Below, one piece after another: positions 34,791 through 43,588 of a stretch of DNA of 64,000 nt; position 1 is the stretch's first letter, and every line of letters starts with the position of its first letter. The stretch lies in contig NZ_SIJK02000027.1 of the NCBI RefSeq assembly GCF_004762035.2, positions 3,764-67,763 on the forward strand, in the 5' to 3' direction. The notes under the pieces are model-generated. The model did not search any database and had not been told where the DNA came from. It saw only the letters and a program-made list of their open reading frames with translations. The position numbers and the translations under genes are program-made. Source of the DNA: Candidatus Chloroploca mongolica. Lineage in GTDB: Bacteria; Chloroflexota; Chloroflexia; Chloroflexales; Chloroflexaceae.

Positions 34791-34867
34791 AAATCCCCTC
34801 CATGGCATAGAATTTCTCTGGCGTACCAAGCCATGTATTGGATCAGAGTCATGGAAGAGAGAGGTCG

Positions 34868-37090
34868 ATGAAGACACACCCTCCGAGCACTCATTGCTCA
34901 ACGCGACGCCGTGGTCTGTTCGCTCTGTCGGGTCTGCTCGTACTTGTTGTTGCCCTCGTGGGGTTCGGGGTTGCCGCCCCGGTACGTGCCATCAGTCCAT
35001 CCCAGGTTGGTTCCGAGAATGTGTTGCCCGCCTTTGTGCGTGGCGAGATCATCCGAGCCACGTATGACGGTGACACCGACGATCTGCTGACGGCCGGGCT
35101 TGGACAAACCGGGTTACAGGGTGCGGCACCAGTTGCGGCTGATCCGCTCAATCCGACCACTGCCGAGTTGCGCCGGTTGGCAATCTACACCAACTACCGG
35201 GCGATTGTTGATGTCACCCCCGGCTCGGGCTATGGCACCCTCTATGGACCTGCCGTTGGCCCCGGGGCCACCGAGAGTGGCAAAATTGCCGGTAAAGAGT
35301 ATCTGGCCTATGCCGATGATGGCACCGGTGCCCAGAATGTCACGATGATGGTGCAGATCCCAACAACCTTTGATCCCCAGAATGCCTGCCTCGTCACAGC
35401 ACCTTCGTCGGGTTCGCGTGGTGTCTACGGGGCCATTGGCGGGGTCGGCGAATGGGCCTTGAAGCGCGGATGTGCCGTCGCCTATACCGATAAAGGCACC
35501 GGCATGGGCTACCACGATCTGACCGCTGGCACCGTCAATCTGCTCACGGGCGAGCGGAGCACCGTGGCCGATGCGGGGCTGAATGCCAATTTTGTTGCCA
35601 CGTTCGACCAGGACTGGGCCACAGCCAACCCCAACCGGATCGCCGTCAAGCATGCCCACTCGCAGCAAAATCCCGAAGCGGACTGGGGTTTGCACGTCCT
35701 GCAATCGATCGAGTTCGCCTTCCACATCCTCAATCTGCCCGAGAATTACGGCACCGATGACGGTGGCACCAATCGGCGAGCCCTCGTACCCGACAATACG
35801 CTTGTCATTGCGTCCGGTGTCTCGAATGGCGGCGGGGCCTCGTTGCGCGCCGCTGAACTCGACACCCAGGGTTGGATTGATGGTGTTGCCGTCTCTGAGC
35901 CGAATGTCAACCCAACGCAACGGCGCGACTTACGCATCGAAGCGGGCGACGAGCTCTGGGCACTGCCAAATCACAGCCGAGGCTTGCTCGACTACTACAC
36001 CTTCTTGACCATCTATGCCCCGTGTGCCGTGCGTGACGCATCACTGGCGACAGCGCCCTTTAATATTGTCACTCCGGCTCTTGGTGATGCGCGCTGTGCC
36101 AGTCTGGCGACCCGTGGCCTCGTGAACGGGGCAACGGTCGAAGAGCAGGCCGCCGATGCGCTGACCCGCATTCGTGCCTATGGCATGGTCGAAGAGCAAC
36201 TGGTGCTCCTTCCTTCCCACCATGCCTTCACCGTCTTCGAGAGCATTGCGTTGCTCTACACCTACAGTTACGGCAGGTTTAGTGTAAGCGACAACATCTG
36301 TGGGTTCAGCTACGCCGCCGCCGATCCAACCTTTGCGCCGACGGCACCCGATGCAACGCTGCTGGCGAATATTTTCAGCACCGGCAATGGCATTCCACCG
36401 ACCAGCGCGATTGCGATCATCAATGATCGTTCGTTGGGCGGGCCACTGGTTAGCCGCGTCTCGCTCGGGCCAGGTGGCGAAACCGACCAGAACCTCGCTG
36501 GGGCGCTCTGTCTGCGTCGGTTGGCAACGGGTGTCGACGAAGCAGGCGAAGCCTTGACCGGTGACGAGCTCGCCCAGAGTCAACAGGTTCGTGACGGAGC
36601 CGCCGCAGTACGTGCGAACGGCAATCTTCAGGGCAAACCAACGGTGATTGTCCACGGGCGGGCCGACTCGGTGATTCCGGTCAATTATGCCGGACGAGCC
36701 TACTTTGGGCTCAATCAACTGGTGGAAGGCGAGGCGAGCAAGCTGCACTACTACGAAATATTGAACGCGCAGCACTTTGATGCCTTCAACGGGTTTGCTG
36801 GGTTCAATACGCGGTACATCCCAATCCACCACTACGCCCTTGAAGCGCTGGATCTGATCTATGCCCACCTGACGACGGGGGCGGCGCTCCCACCGAGTCA
36901 AGTCATTCCTGCCATCCCGCGCGAGCCAGGCGAGGCTGCGGGCACAGCCGTACCGATCACGACCGCGAACGTGCCGCCGGCGCTGGAAGATCCGCTGCGC
37001 ACCAACCGCATCATCTTCCTCGAGCAAGACAAACTTGTGCGCATCGGCGCAACCATTCGTAGCGTCTATCTCCCCTTGCTTGCCCAATAA
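34868..37090 (+). CDS. Secreted 3-hydroxybutyrate oligomer hydrolase
   Basis: A 740-residue exported hydrolase of the 3HBOH family (D-(-)-3-hydroxybutyrate oligomer hydrolase), which splits short PHB oligomers. A signal peptide spans residues 1-34 (RRRG, a hydrophobic core, cleavage after PVRA). The active-site region is ASGVSNGGGASLRAAE with the nucleophilic serine at about residue 319. HGRADSVIPVNYAGRAY and NAQHFDAFNGF hold the likely acid and histidine. The last residues are SVYLPLLAQ, matching a C-terminal tail seen on other exported proteins of this lineage. GAGAGAGG precedes the ATG. The gene's 3' end is within an 82-bp tandem duplication. Confidence 0.87.
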   Translation: MKTHPPSTHCSTRRRGLFALSGLLVLVVALVGFGVAAPVRAISPSQVGSENVLPAFVRGEIIRATYDGDTDDLLTAGLGQTGLQGAAPVAADPLNPTTAELRRLAIYTNYRAIVDVTPGSGYGTLYGPAVGPGATESGKIAGKEYLAYADDGTGAQNVTMMVQIPTTFDPQNACLVTAPSSGSRGVYGAIGGVGEWALKRGCAVAYTDKGTGMGYHDLTAGTVNLLTGERSTVADAGLNANFVATFDQDWATANPNRIAVKHAHSQQNPEADWGLHVLQSIEFAFHILNLPENYGTDDGGTNRRALVPDNTLVIASGVSNGGGASLRAAELDTQGWIDGVAVSEPNVNPTQRRDLRIEAGDELWALPNHSRGLLDYYTFLTIYAPCAVRDASLATAPFNIVTPALGDARCASLATRGLVNGATVEEQAADALTRIRAYGMVEEQLVLLPSHHAFTVFESIALLYTYSYGRFSVSDNICGFSYAAADPTFAPTAPDATLLANIFSTGNGIPPTSAIAIINDRSLGGPLVSRVSLGPGGETDQNLAGALCLRRLATGVDEAGEALTGDELAQSQQVRDGAAAVRANGNLQGKPTVIVHGRADSVIPVNYAGRAYFGLNQLVEGEASKLHYYEILNAQHFDAFNGFAGFNTRYIPIHHYALEALDLIYAHLTTGAALPPSQVIPAIPREPGEAAGTAVPITTANVPPALEDPLRTNRIIFLEQDKLVRIGATIRSVYLPLLAQ

Positions 37091-37219
37091 CAGGCCATCA
37101 TGCCATACGAGGCGGACAGCAAAGCTGTCCGCCTCGTTTCGTAGCGTCTATCTCCCCTTGCTTGCCCAATAACAGGCCATCATGCCATACGAGGCGGACA
37201 GCAAAGCTGTCCGCCTCGT
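37056..37219. repeat. 82-bp perfect tandem duplication
   Basis: 37056-37137 and 37138-37219 are identical. The unit carries the last codons of the hydrolase gene, its stop and the left part of a hairpin. The junctions lie at tcgt in the hairpin arm and ttcgt in the coding region, so a short microhomology may have mediated the event. Confidence 0.95.
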
Positions 37220-37226
37220 ATGGCAT
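37182..37226. terminator. 21-bp hairpin, second copy complete
   Basis: Arms 37182-37202 and 37206-37226 pair exactly around aaa. The first copy (from 37100) is truncated by the duplication. It ends the hydrolase transcript and faces the DUF92 gene tail, so it serves convergent genes. Confidence 0.75.
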
Positions 37227-37231
37227 AACAT

Positions 37232-38059
37232 CTACCAGGCACCAAGGGCAAGACCAGTGAGGATCGCCAGCAGGGCACCGGCAACCGAAGAGATCAGGTT
37301 CACCATATCGTTATTGAGCCATTGCCAGCCGCGGAGGAACGTGGTAGGACGGCCATCGCGGGCCACGCGGCGCTCGGTTTCACGGCCATCGGGGTAGGCA
37401 TAGATCGCCTGCACCGTTGCGCCCATCAGGCTATCAATGAGCGCACCGCCCACGCCACCAATTAGCGAAGCGGGGATCACCCACCAGGTTGAAGCAGCGG
37501 GTGCACCCTCGATCACCAGGAGGACAAAGAAGATCGTCCCGATGAGCAAAGCGCCGATCGCTGATGCACTGGTGCCAAAGACGGTAACGCCACCTGAGGT
37601 GCCAGGGTCAACCGGGCGACCATTGGTAATCAGGCGAGGCTTGTGCGGGCTGAGCACACCAAGCTCGGTCGCCCAAGTATCAGCTGTAACCGTTGCCATA
37701 AAACCAGCAAACGCAGCAAGCAGTGTCACTGGCTGCCCAGTCAAAGCATAGGCTGCAGCACACAGCGCACCAAGCCCACCGTTTGCAAAGGTTTGCCAGA
37801 GATCACGGCGCCCTCCTTTGGCAAACTTCTCGGCTGCCTTGCGCTCTTTGAGTGACTCTTTATAGTGCGACAGGATCGTACTGGTCACAAAAAAGGCAAT
37901 CAGGGTTAAGCCCCACGACCAGCCACCAAAGCCAAACGTCAGCGTACCAACAATAATCGCGCCAAGCCAGCCACTCTGCGTAAGAGAGCGACGCCAGTAG
38001 GCGAGCCCGCCAATCCCGACACTGAGAACCAGACCAAGGCCCAACTGTGCTATGTCCAT
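37232..38059 (-). CDS. DUF92 membrane protein (VTE6-like)
   Basis: A 275-residue inner-membrane protein of the DUF92 family. About seven hydrophobic helices are spread over the sequence, with the conserved ESLKERKAAEKFAKGGRRDLWQTFANG between helices, the DTWATELG motif and the NGRPVDPGTSGGVT motif. The plant homologue VTE6 is a phytyl-phosphate kinase, so in a phototroph this could act in salvage of the chlorin side-chain alcohol; that is inference. I use the ATG at 38059; a TTG at 38077 is also possible. It converges on the hydrolase gene. Confidence 0.85.
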   Translation of the reverse strand: MDIAQLGLGLVLSVGIGGLAYWRRSLTQSGWLGAIIVGTLTFGFGGWSWGLTLIAFFVTSTILSHYKESLKERKAAEKFAKGGRRDLWQTFANGGLGALCAAAYALTGQPVTLLAAFAGFMATVTADTWATELGVLSPHKPRLITNGRPVDPGTSGGVTVFGTSASAIGALLIGTIFFVLLVIEGAPAASTWWVIPASLIGGVGGALIDSLMGATVQAIYAYPDGRETERRVARDGRPTTFLRGWQWLNNDMVNLISSVAGALLAILTGLALGAW

Positions 38060-38191
38060 AACGTCTGCACTGCTCAATCCAGCCGCACAAGAGGGTTCAA
38101 ACCAAGCGACACATCAGACCTGCTTTGTGCGCGGCACACAAAACGGGGTGTCACCTGAGTGACACCCCGCGATTATACCAGACCTCAGCAA

Positions 38192-38671
38192 TCAGGCTGC
38201 AACAGCCTGAACTTTGAGTTCGGTCTCATTCATTTGCTTTTTAATCGATTTCAGAGCGGCATCAAGCTCGGCGATCAGCATATCGGCAACCTGCTGGGTT
38301 GGCACAAAGGCTGCCATTGGGCCAAGCATCGGAGCAAGGTTCAAACCCATCGTTGTCTTGATTTCAGTACCATTGATTGCCGGCACAAGCTCCCACCGTG
38401 TTTCAACGGGGACGGGCGTGCGCACATTGAAGACAATCTCCTGGTTATCAGTCCACGTCAGATCGCCTTCACAGCGGATGGTTCCAAAGATGCCACCGAG
38501 GCTCATATAAGTGACCAGACGAGCTTTGCGTGCAACTTCATCACGGCTGAGCAATTCAACTTTTTGCACCCGGGGAAGAATCATCGTGATGCTGTTGGGG
38601 TCAGAGAGGGCTGCAAAAATCGCCTCGGGAGTCGCATTCTCAATGTGGGCGCGGCGATGTACCTTGATCAT
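38192..38671 (-). CDS. SRPBCC-family protein
   Basis: A 159-residue protein of the START/SRPBCC (Bet v 1-like) fold, with a hydrophobic cavity for small ligands or a role in coenzyme Q-like chemistry. It starts MIKVHRRAHIENATPEAIFAALSDP (opening strand and helix quoted in part), and the long C-terminal helix (TQQVADMLIAELDAALKSIK) closes the cavity. No catalytic residues are assigned. The start at 38671 follows GAGAGGA. A consensus promoter and repeats of TTGCACAAC lie upstream, so the gene is likely regulated on its own. Confidence 0.82.
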   Translation of the reverse strand: MIKVHRRAHIENATPEAIFAALSDPNSITMILPRVQKVELLSRDEVARKARLVTYMSLGGIFGTIRCEGDLTWTDNQEIVFNVRTPVPVETRWELVPAINGTEIKTTMGLNLAPMLGPMAAFVPTQQVADMLIAELDAALKSIKKQMNETELKVQAVAA

Positions 38672-38718
38672 TATCTGTGTCCTCTCTTCTCGTGCGCGTC
38701 TGTCGTATGTCTGTGCTC

Positions 38719-38785
38719 TTGCACAACTAGCGTAAAATCTTTGTCCACCCTTTGCACAACTAGAGTATACAACCTTTTGCACACC
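38719..38785 (-). promoter_or_regulatory. Operator-like TTGCACA repeats
   Basis: Three sites with TTGCACA (plus-strand reading): 38719-38727, 38752-38760 and 38777-38785. The first two share ttgcacaactag and lie 33 bp apart, about three helical turns. The third lies in the promoter spacer. On the minus strand the core is GTTGTGCAA, with dyad TTG-NN-CAA. They flank and overlap the promoter, so they may bind a repressor. Confidence 0.6.
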
Positions 38786-38792
38786 TTGTCAA
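38764..38792 (-). promoter_or_regulatory. Consensus promoter of the SRPBCC gene
   Basis: On the minus strand: TTGACA at 38787-38792, 17-bp spacer, TATACT at 38764-38769. It lies ~90 bp upstream of the SRPBCC start codon and is the best sigma-70 promoter here together with the one at 30158-30186. Confidence 0.8.
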
Positions 38793-38972
38793 TGGTTTTG
38801 CGGGGCAAAGCTATGCAATCTATCCAAGCGGTCATCATGGGCACCGCGGCTTCCGTAACCATTCGCACTTGGGGTAACAGGCAAGCCTGGGAGCGCGAGC
38901 GGGATGCCCTCGCTCCCAGAAGAAGAAGAAACACGTACCGGCTTTTGCGCCTCATGGCAAGTATCCGTGAAA

Positions 38973-38981
38973 TGGTATAAT
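38973..38981 (+). promoter_or_regulatory. Extended -10 promoter of the CCG protein gene
   Basis: TGGTATAAT at 38973-38981 (TG-N-TATAAT). No good -35 is seen 17 bases upstream, as is common for extended -10 promoters. Transcription would begin near 38988, about 37 bases before the GTG start. Confidence 0.55.
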
Positions 38982-39024
38982 GGCGGGGGCGATCCCCTTT
39001 ACAGTGCGGTTAAGGAGACCAGAC

Positions 39025-39774
39025 GTGACAAGCGCAAACAACAACCGGCGGGCAACACTCTTTGTAACCTGCATTGTTGACCAAGTCTATCCTTCAATTG
39101 GTCAAGCAACAGTAGCGCTCTTAGAGCAACAGGGGGTTGAAGTTCATGTCCCACCCCGGCTCACCTGTTGCGGTCAGATGGCCTTCAATGCAGGGTTTCG
39201 CGATGAAGCCTATGCAATTGCCGGACGTACCATCGAAGTATTACGGGGTCAGGGCGACGTTGTCTTACCGTCAGGTTCCTGTACCGCCATGATCCGGCAC
39301 CTCTACCCCGAGTTGTTTGACCATAGCCCCTATGCTGAGCCAGCCCGCGAACTAGCTGGTCGTACCTACGAACTAACTGAATACCTCGTTGATGTTCTCG
39401 GCATTACCGACGTAGGCGCACACTTTGCGGGGCGCATCGCCTACCATCATGCCTGCCACGGTCTGCGTTTTATCGGGGTCAAGGCGCAAGCTGAAGCCTT
39501 GCTGAGCGGGGTTCGCGATGCTGAACTGATGCCACTCGCTGGTTGCCAGGAATGCTGCGGCTTTGGAGGGCTCTTTGCGATCAAACAGGCAGCCATCTCT
39601 GAGGCTATGCTCGAGCGGAAACTCGCGGCGATCGCAGCAAGTGAGGCCGACCTAGTGGTCACTGGCGATGCTTCGTGTATGACCCAGATTGCCGGCGGTC
39701 TTTCCCGTGCTGGAAGTTCGATCCGTGCACGCCATCTTGCCGAAGTCCTGGCAAATATGGTCGATGTGCGCTGA
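39025..39774 (+). CDS. CCG-domain Fe-S protein (LutA/GlcF-like)
   Basis: A 249-residue protein with two CCG domains (RLTCCGQMAFNAG and GCQECCGFGGLFA), the cysteine-rich modules that bind an unusual Fe-S centre in LutA, GlcF and heterodisulfide reductase B. It begins TLFVTCIVDQVYPSIGQATV, characteristic of the LutA/YkgE branch linked to lactate oxidation. The partners LutB and LutC are not adjacent, so the role is uncertain. The GTG at 39025 has AAGGAG seven bases upstream. The histidine kinase starts 12 bp downstream. Confidence 0.86.
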   Translation: MTSANNNRRATLFVTCIVDQVYPSIGQATVALLEQQGVEVHVPPRLTCCGQMAFNAGFRDEAYAIAGRTIEVLRGQGDVVLPSGSCTAMIRHLYPELFDHSPYAEPARELAGRTYELTEYLVDVLGITDVGAHFAGRIAYHHACHGLRFIGVKAQAEALLSGVRDAELMPLAGCQECCGFGGLFAIKQAAISEAMLERKLAAIAASEADLVVTGDASCMTQIAGGLSRAGSSIRARHLAEVLANMVDVR

Positions 39775-39786
39775 GGAGTCACGTCT

Positions 39787-41961
39787 ATGAGCGAGACGGG
39801 CAGCGCCAGACCAGGTGATGGCGATCTGCGCACAACAGCGCTGCTACAGCTTACAGCAGCCATTGAGACAGCAACGACGCTTGATGAATTGCTGATGCTC
39901 GGCCTCAATGAGTTCACCCGCTTGCTTGAGGTGAGTGATGGTGGTGTCATCTTGCTCGATGAGGCTGGCACGACGGCGAGCCTGGTCATTACGATCCCGC
40001 TGCGCACCAGTCTGCCTCCTGCATTTCTCATCACCGAGACGACGTTTCTCTGGCGGGTCGTTGCCAATCGCGAGGCTATGCAGGTTGGCGATGTGGCACT
40101 CGCGCTGGGGGCGGCTGATGCTGCCGCCGCAACACGCCAAATTCTGCCATTGCTCAACGCCGAACAGATCCGTTCGCTCCTCTTTTTGCCCCTGGTAGCT
40201 CAGGATCGGGTCATTGGCGTGCTTGTCTTTGGTAATCATACGGTGCCGCGTCAGTTTGATGAACACGAAGTTGCCCAGGCACGCCTGATGGCAGGGCAAT
40301 TTGCCGCTGCAATTACGTCGTTCCGGATCGCCGAAGAAGCCATCCGTCGTACCGCAGAACTCGCGACCCTCAATGAGATTGCCAATACCGTCACCTCTTC
40401 GCTCAATTCCCGCGAGATCTACCATCTGGTGATGGAGAAGATCAATACCTATTTCTGTGTTGATGCTGGCTCGCTCTTGATGCTTGATGAAGAGCGCAAT
40501 GACCTCGTGTTTGTGATGACCCTGGAAGCCGGTGAAGAAAAACTCTTTGGCGTGCGGGTACCCTATGGTCAAGGCATTGTCTGGAGCGTCGCCGCGAGCC
40601 AACATTATGCCGTGGTCAACGACGCACAGGCTGATCCGCGCTTTTTCCGTGAGGTGAGTGATGCCCTCGGGTATACCGTCCAGACGATTCTCTGTGTGCC
40701 AATGGTGGTCAAGGGGCGAACTATCGGGGTCATCGAGTTGTTGAATAAGCTTGAAGGCCCTTTTACCGAGGAAGAAGCGACCCGCCTGACGCGCATGGCG
40801 GCGACGATTGGGATTGCGCTGGAAAATGCGCGTCTCTTTCAAACAGTGACGACGGTGCGTGATCGCTTCGAGGCGATCCTGAATTCGACGAACGATGGTA
40901 TTTTGATGGTGGATATGCGTGGGATCATTATGACGGCCAATCCCAGGGCGGCACAACTGCTCGATCGACACCGCAACGAGTTGATCAATCATCCGCTCGA
41001 TCAGGTGCTCAACGATCTGCGCAGCCGCGCCGTCAGTGTCAGTCTCTCGTCACGGCTGCCCCACGAGGCCACCTCTGAAGTGCTCGAATTTGAACTGCCC
41101 GCCCTGCAGGGGCGCTTCCTCCGCCACTATATGTTGCCAGTACGAGAAATGAACGGTACCGAGATTGGACAACTGGCCCTCTTCCAAGATATATCGCAAG
41201 AACACGCCCTCGATCAGTTGCGCGAAGATTATGCCGGGATGCTTGTCCATGATTTGCGCGCTCCCTTGACAGCGATCATCAATGGTATCCTCATGGTGCA
41301 ACGTGGCCTCGGTGGGCCAACGACCGAGCAGCAACAAGAGTTGCTGTCGATTGCGCACGAGGGTAGCCAGACGATGCTGGCGATGATCAATACGCTGCTT
41401 GATATTTCGCGGATGGAACAGGGGCACATGAATCTGAATCGTGAGCCCCTCTCGCCCTATGCTGTCATTGACCAGGCCCTCGATCGCCTGCGGGTCTCGG
41501 CCCAAAGCCAGCGTATCCAGTTGAAACAGCACCTCGGCGCTGGCCTGCCCTTGATCGAGGCCGACCGCGAGAAGCTTGTCCGTGTCTTGCAGAATCTGCT
41601 TGATAATGCGATCAAATTCTCACCGTCAGGGGGCGAAGTTGTCCTTGGGGCTGGCGTTATGTCAATGGCAAGCCGCGAAGATCAGGGAATACTGCCGCTC
41701 GATCTTCGTATGCCCGATCCGGGGCCGGGTGAACACCTGATCTTCTGGGTACGCGATCAGGGTCCAGGGATTGCCGCCCAGTACCACGCCCGTATCTTTG
41801 ATAAATTTGGTCAGGCCCACCACGGGCAACGCATGCGCGGATCGGGCCTCGGGCTGACCTTCTGTAAATTGGCCGTTGAAGCCCACGGAGGCCAGATCTG
41901 GCTCCATAGCAGCGAAGGCCATGGAAGTACTTTTGCCCTGGCTCTGCCGGTCAGTGCATGA
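39787..41961 (+). CDS. GAF-GAF-PAS sensor histidine kinase
   Basis: A 724-residue soluble sensor kinase. Residues ~15-180 and 190-350 are GAF domains (EHEVAQARLMAGQFAAAI and PYGQGIVWSVAASQHYAVV fit GAF cores). A PAS domain follows at ~355-475. HisKA has MLVHDLRAPLTAI with the phosphorylatable His near residue 488, and the HATPase_c domain has NLLDNAIKFSP, DQGPGIA and GSGLGLTFC. It autophosphorylates in response to a cytoplasmic ligand. No response regulator is adjacent. GAGGAG lies eight bases before ATG. Confidence 0.94.
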   Translation: MSETGSARPGDGDLRTTALLQLTAAIETATTLDELLMLGLNEFTRLLEVSDGGVILLDEAGTTASLVITIPLRTSLPPAFLITETTFLWRVVANREAMQVGDVALALGAADAAAATRQILPLLNAEQIRSLLFLPLVAQDRVIGVLVFGNHTVPRQFDEHEVAQARLMAGQFAAAITSFRIAEEAIRRTAELATLNEIANTVTSSLNSREIYHLVMEKINTYFCVDAGSLLMLDEERNDLVFVMTLEAGEEKLFGVRVPYGQGIVWSVAASQHYAVVNDAQADPRFFREVSDALGYTVQTILCVPMVVKGRTIGVIELLNKLEGPFTEEEATRLTRMAATIGIALENARLFQTVTTVRDRFEAILNSTNDGILMVDMRGIIMTANPRAAQLLDRHRNELINHPLDQVLNDLRSRAVSVSLSSRLPHEATSEVLEFELPALQGRFLRHYMLPVREMNGTEIGQLALFQDISQEHALDQLREDYAGMLVHDLRAPLTAIINGILMVQRGLGGPTTEQQQELLSIAHEGSQTMLAMINTLLDISRMEQGHMNLNREPLSPYAVIDQALDRLRVSAQSQRIQLKQHLGAGLPLIEADREKLVRVLQNLLDNAIKFSPSGGEVVLGAGVMSMASREDQGILPLDLRMPDPGPGEHLIFWVRDQGPGIAAQYHARIFDKFGQAHHGQRMRGSGLGLTFCKLAVEAHGGQIWLHSSEGHGSTFALALPVSA

Positions 41962-41974
41962 CAGGACGTACGTG

Positions 41975-42967
41975 ATGCTCACACAATTTGATGTCGAGCG
42001 TGCTTTGCAACACTATGACCTCGGGGAGGTTCGTAGCGTCCGCCCGGCGAGCCACGGGGCGGTCAATGAGACGGCGTTCGTCGAGACGAGCATGGGACGC
42101 TATGTGGTGCGCCGTAATCAGCGCAAACAAGGGTTGAGCGCTGTTGATCTGCGCCATCGCTTGATGGCCTGGCTGCGTGCGCGCGGCTTTCCTGCCCCAC
42201 GACTTATTCCGGCACGGAATGGCGACCAGGCCATTGATTTTGACGGGCGCTTCTTTGAAGTCCAGACCTTTATCGAAGGTGACGAGTTTAACCGCGACCG
42301 CCTGGCCCACCTCGCTGGCACCGGGTCGATCCTGGCCCACTATCACAATGCTGTTGATGGCTTCCCTGATCCGCCCCTATCACAAGGGCCACGCTATAGC
42401 ACGTCATCGCTGTCAGGGCTGATCGAGCGCATTATGCAGCGCGATATGATGGGCGATTTGACCGTCCAACTCAATTGGTATGATCGACGGGCCGCCGATC
42501 TCAAACGCTCACTCAGCGAGCAAAGCTATGAGGCCCTGCCGCACGTGCTGATCCACGGTGATGTTCATCGCGATAACCTGATTTTTCGTGGTGATACCGT
42601 CGCCGCCCTGATTGATTTCGATCAGGTGACAGTTGATGCCCGCCTCGTTGATCTCGCCGATGCCCTCGTTGATTTTGCCGTCGGGATGCCTCCAAAAGAT
42701 TGGTATCCCTGGGGTGTCTATGCTGGCCCCCTTGATGCGCAGCGCGCAGCCCAGTTGCTCAATGGCTATGACCAGATCGCGCCCCTCTCATCCTATGAGC
42801 GCAAGGCGTTGCCACTTATGATTGAGGTGATCTGGCTTCAAGGCAATCTGCGCCGTGTCCTGACGACTCACGATGCTGATCCTGATTATCATTGTGAAGT
42901 CCTGAGCCAGGGGCAACGCCTCGCCGAGTGGCTGCACGAACACCTCGAGGCGATGAACCTCGGCTAG
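41975..42967 (+). CDS. APH/homoserine-kinase-II-like phosphotransferase
   Basis: A 330-residue kinase-fold protein of the phosphotransferase enzyme (APH) superfamily. The catalytic loop HGDVHRDNLIF and the metal-binding IDFDQVTVDARLVDLA are canonical. The substrate could be a hydroxyl-bearing amino acid, choline or an antibiotic; nothing in the sequence settles it. The start at 41975 follows a GTG at 41972 and begins 13 bases after the histidine kinase stop. The gene runs in the same direction as Uma2, 42 bp downstream. Confidence 0.83.
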   Translation: MLTQFDVERALQHYDLGEVRSVRPASHGAVNETAFVETSMGRYVVRRNQRKQGLSAVDLRHRLMAWLRARGFPAPRLIPARNGDQAIDFDGRFFEVQTFIEGDEFNRDRLAHLAGTGSILAHYHNAVDGFPDPPLSQGPRYSTSSLSGLIERIMQRDMMGDLTVQLNWYDRRAADLKRSLSEQSYEALPHVLIHGDVHRDNLIFRGDTVAALIDFDQVTVDARLVDLADALVDFAVGMPPKDWYPWGVYAGPLDAQRAAQLLNGYDQIAPLSSYERKALPLMIEVIWLQGNLRRVLTTHDADPDYHCEVLSQGQRLAEWLHEHLEAMNLG

Positions 42968-43009
42968 GAGCCTACCCTGGCAACGAAACGCAAGCCAAAG
43001 GAGCACGCT

Positions 43010-43564
43010 ATGGTTGTCGCTCGCCGTCAATTTACCGTCCAAGAGTACCATCGGATGCGCAATGCGGGTATTTTTGCCGAAGATGATCGCGTTGAATTAC
43101 TTGACGGAGAGGTCGTGCTTATGAGTCCGATCGGGCCCCTGCACGCTGCGATTGTTCGCCGTCTGAATGCGATCTTGAGTCAGGCTGTAGGCCATCAGTT
43201 TCTGCTAAGTGTTCAAGATCCCATTCAATTATCAGATTTGAGTGAACCACAACCAGATCTTGCGCTTCTACAATATCGTGCTGATTATTATGGATCATCA
43301 CATCCACAACCCGCTGAGATTGAACTGCTGATCGAAGTGTCAGATACCTCGCTTGACTATGATCGCGAACAAAAACTTCCACGGTATGCCGAGTCAGGCA
43401 TCCGTGAAGTGTGGCTTGTTGATCTCTCTCATCAGCAGATTGAACAGTATATCGATCCTGCCAATGGATCGTATCGAACCAAACAGACATGGATCCACGG
43501 CCAGACGTTGACGAGTCCGCATCTTGCGATGCTGAGCATCCACGTTGATGATATTCTTGGGTAA
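43010..43564 (+). CDS. Uma2-family endonuclease-like protein
   Basis: A 184-residue protein of the Uma2/DUF820 family with a restriction-endonuclease-like fold. It has DDRVELLDGEVVLMSPIG, PDLALLQ and IELLIEVSDTSLDYDREQK, giving the PD-ExK-type acidic cluster (D, E and K). These families are multicopy in Chloroflexota and Cyanobacteria, and their function is unclear. AAGGAG lies six bases before the ATG. The gene sits between the phosphotransferase and the hypothetical protein, likely in one operon. Confidence 0.88.
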   Translation: MVVARRQFTVQEYHRMRNAGIFAEDDRVELLDGEVVLMSPIGPLHAAIVRRLNAILSQAVGHQFLLSVQDPIQLSDLSEPQPDLALLQYRADYYGSSHPQPAEIELLIEVSDTSLDYDREQKLPRYAESGIREVWLVDLSHQQIEQYIDPANGSYRTKQTWIHGQTLTSPHLAMLSIHVDDILG

Positions 43565-43588
43565 CGATGCCAAAAAGGAGACGAAGTA

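Noticed and set aside
36041-37087. A 348-codon minus-strand frame opposite the 3HB oligomer hydrolase
   Set aside because: The plus strand encodes a full hydrolase with signal peptide; the antisense frame has no recognisable fold.
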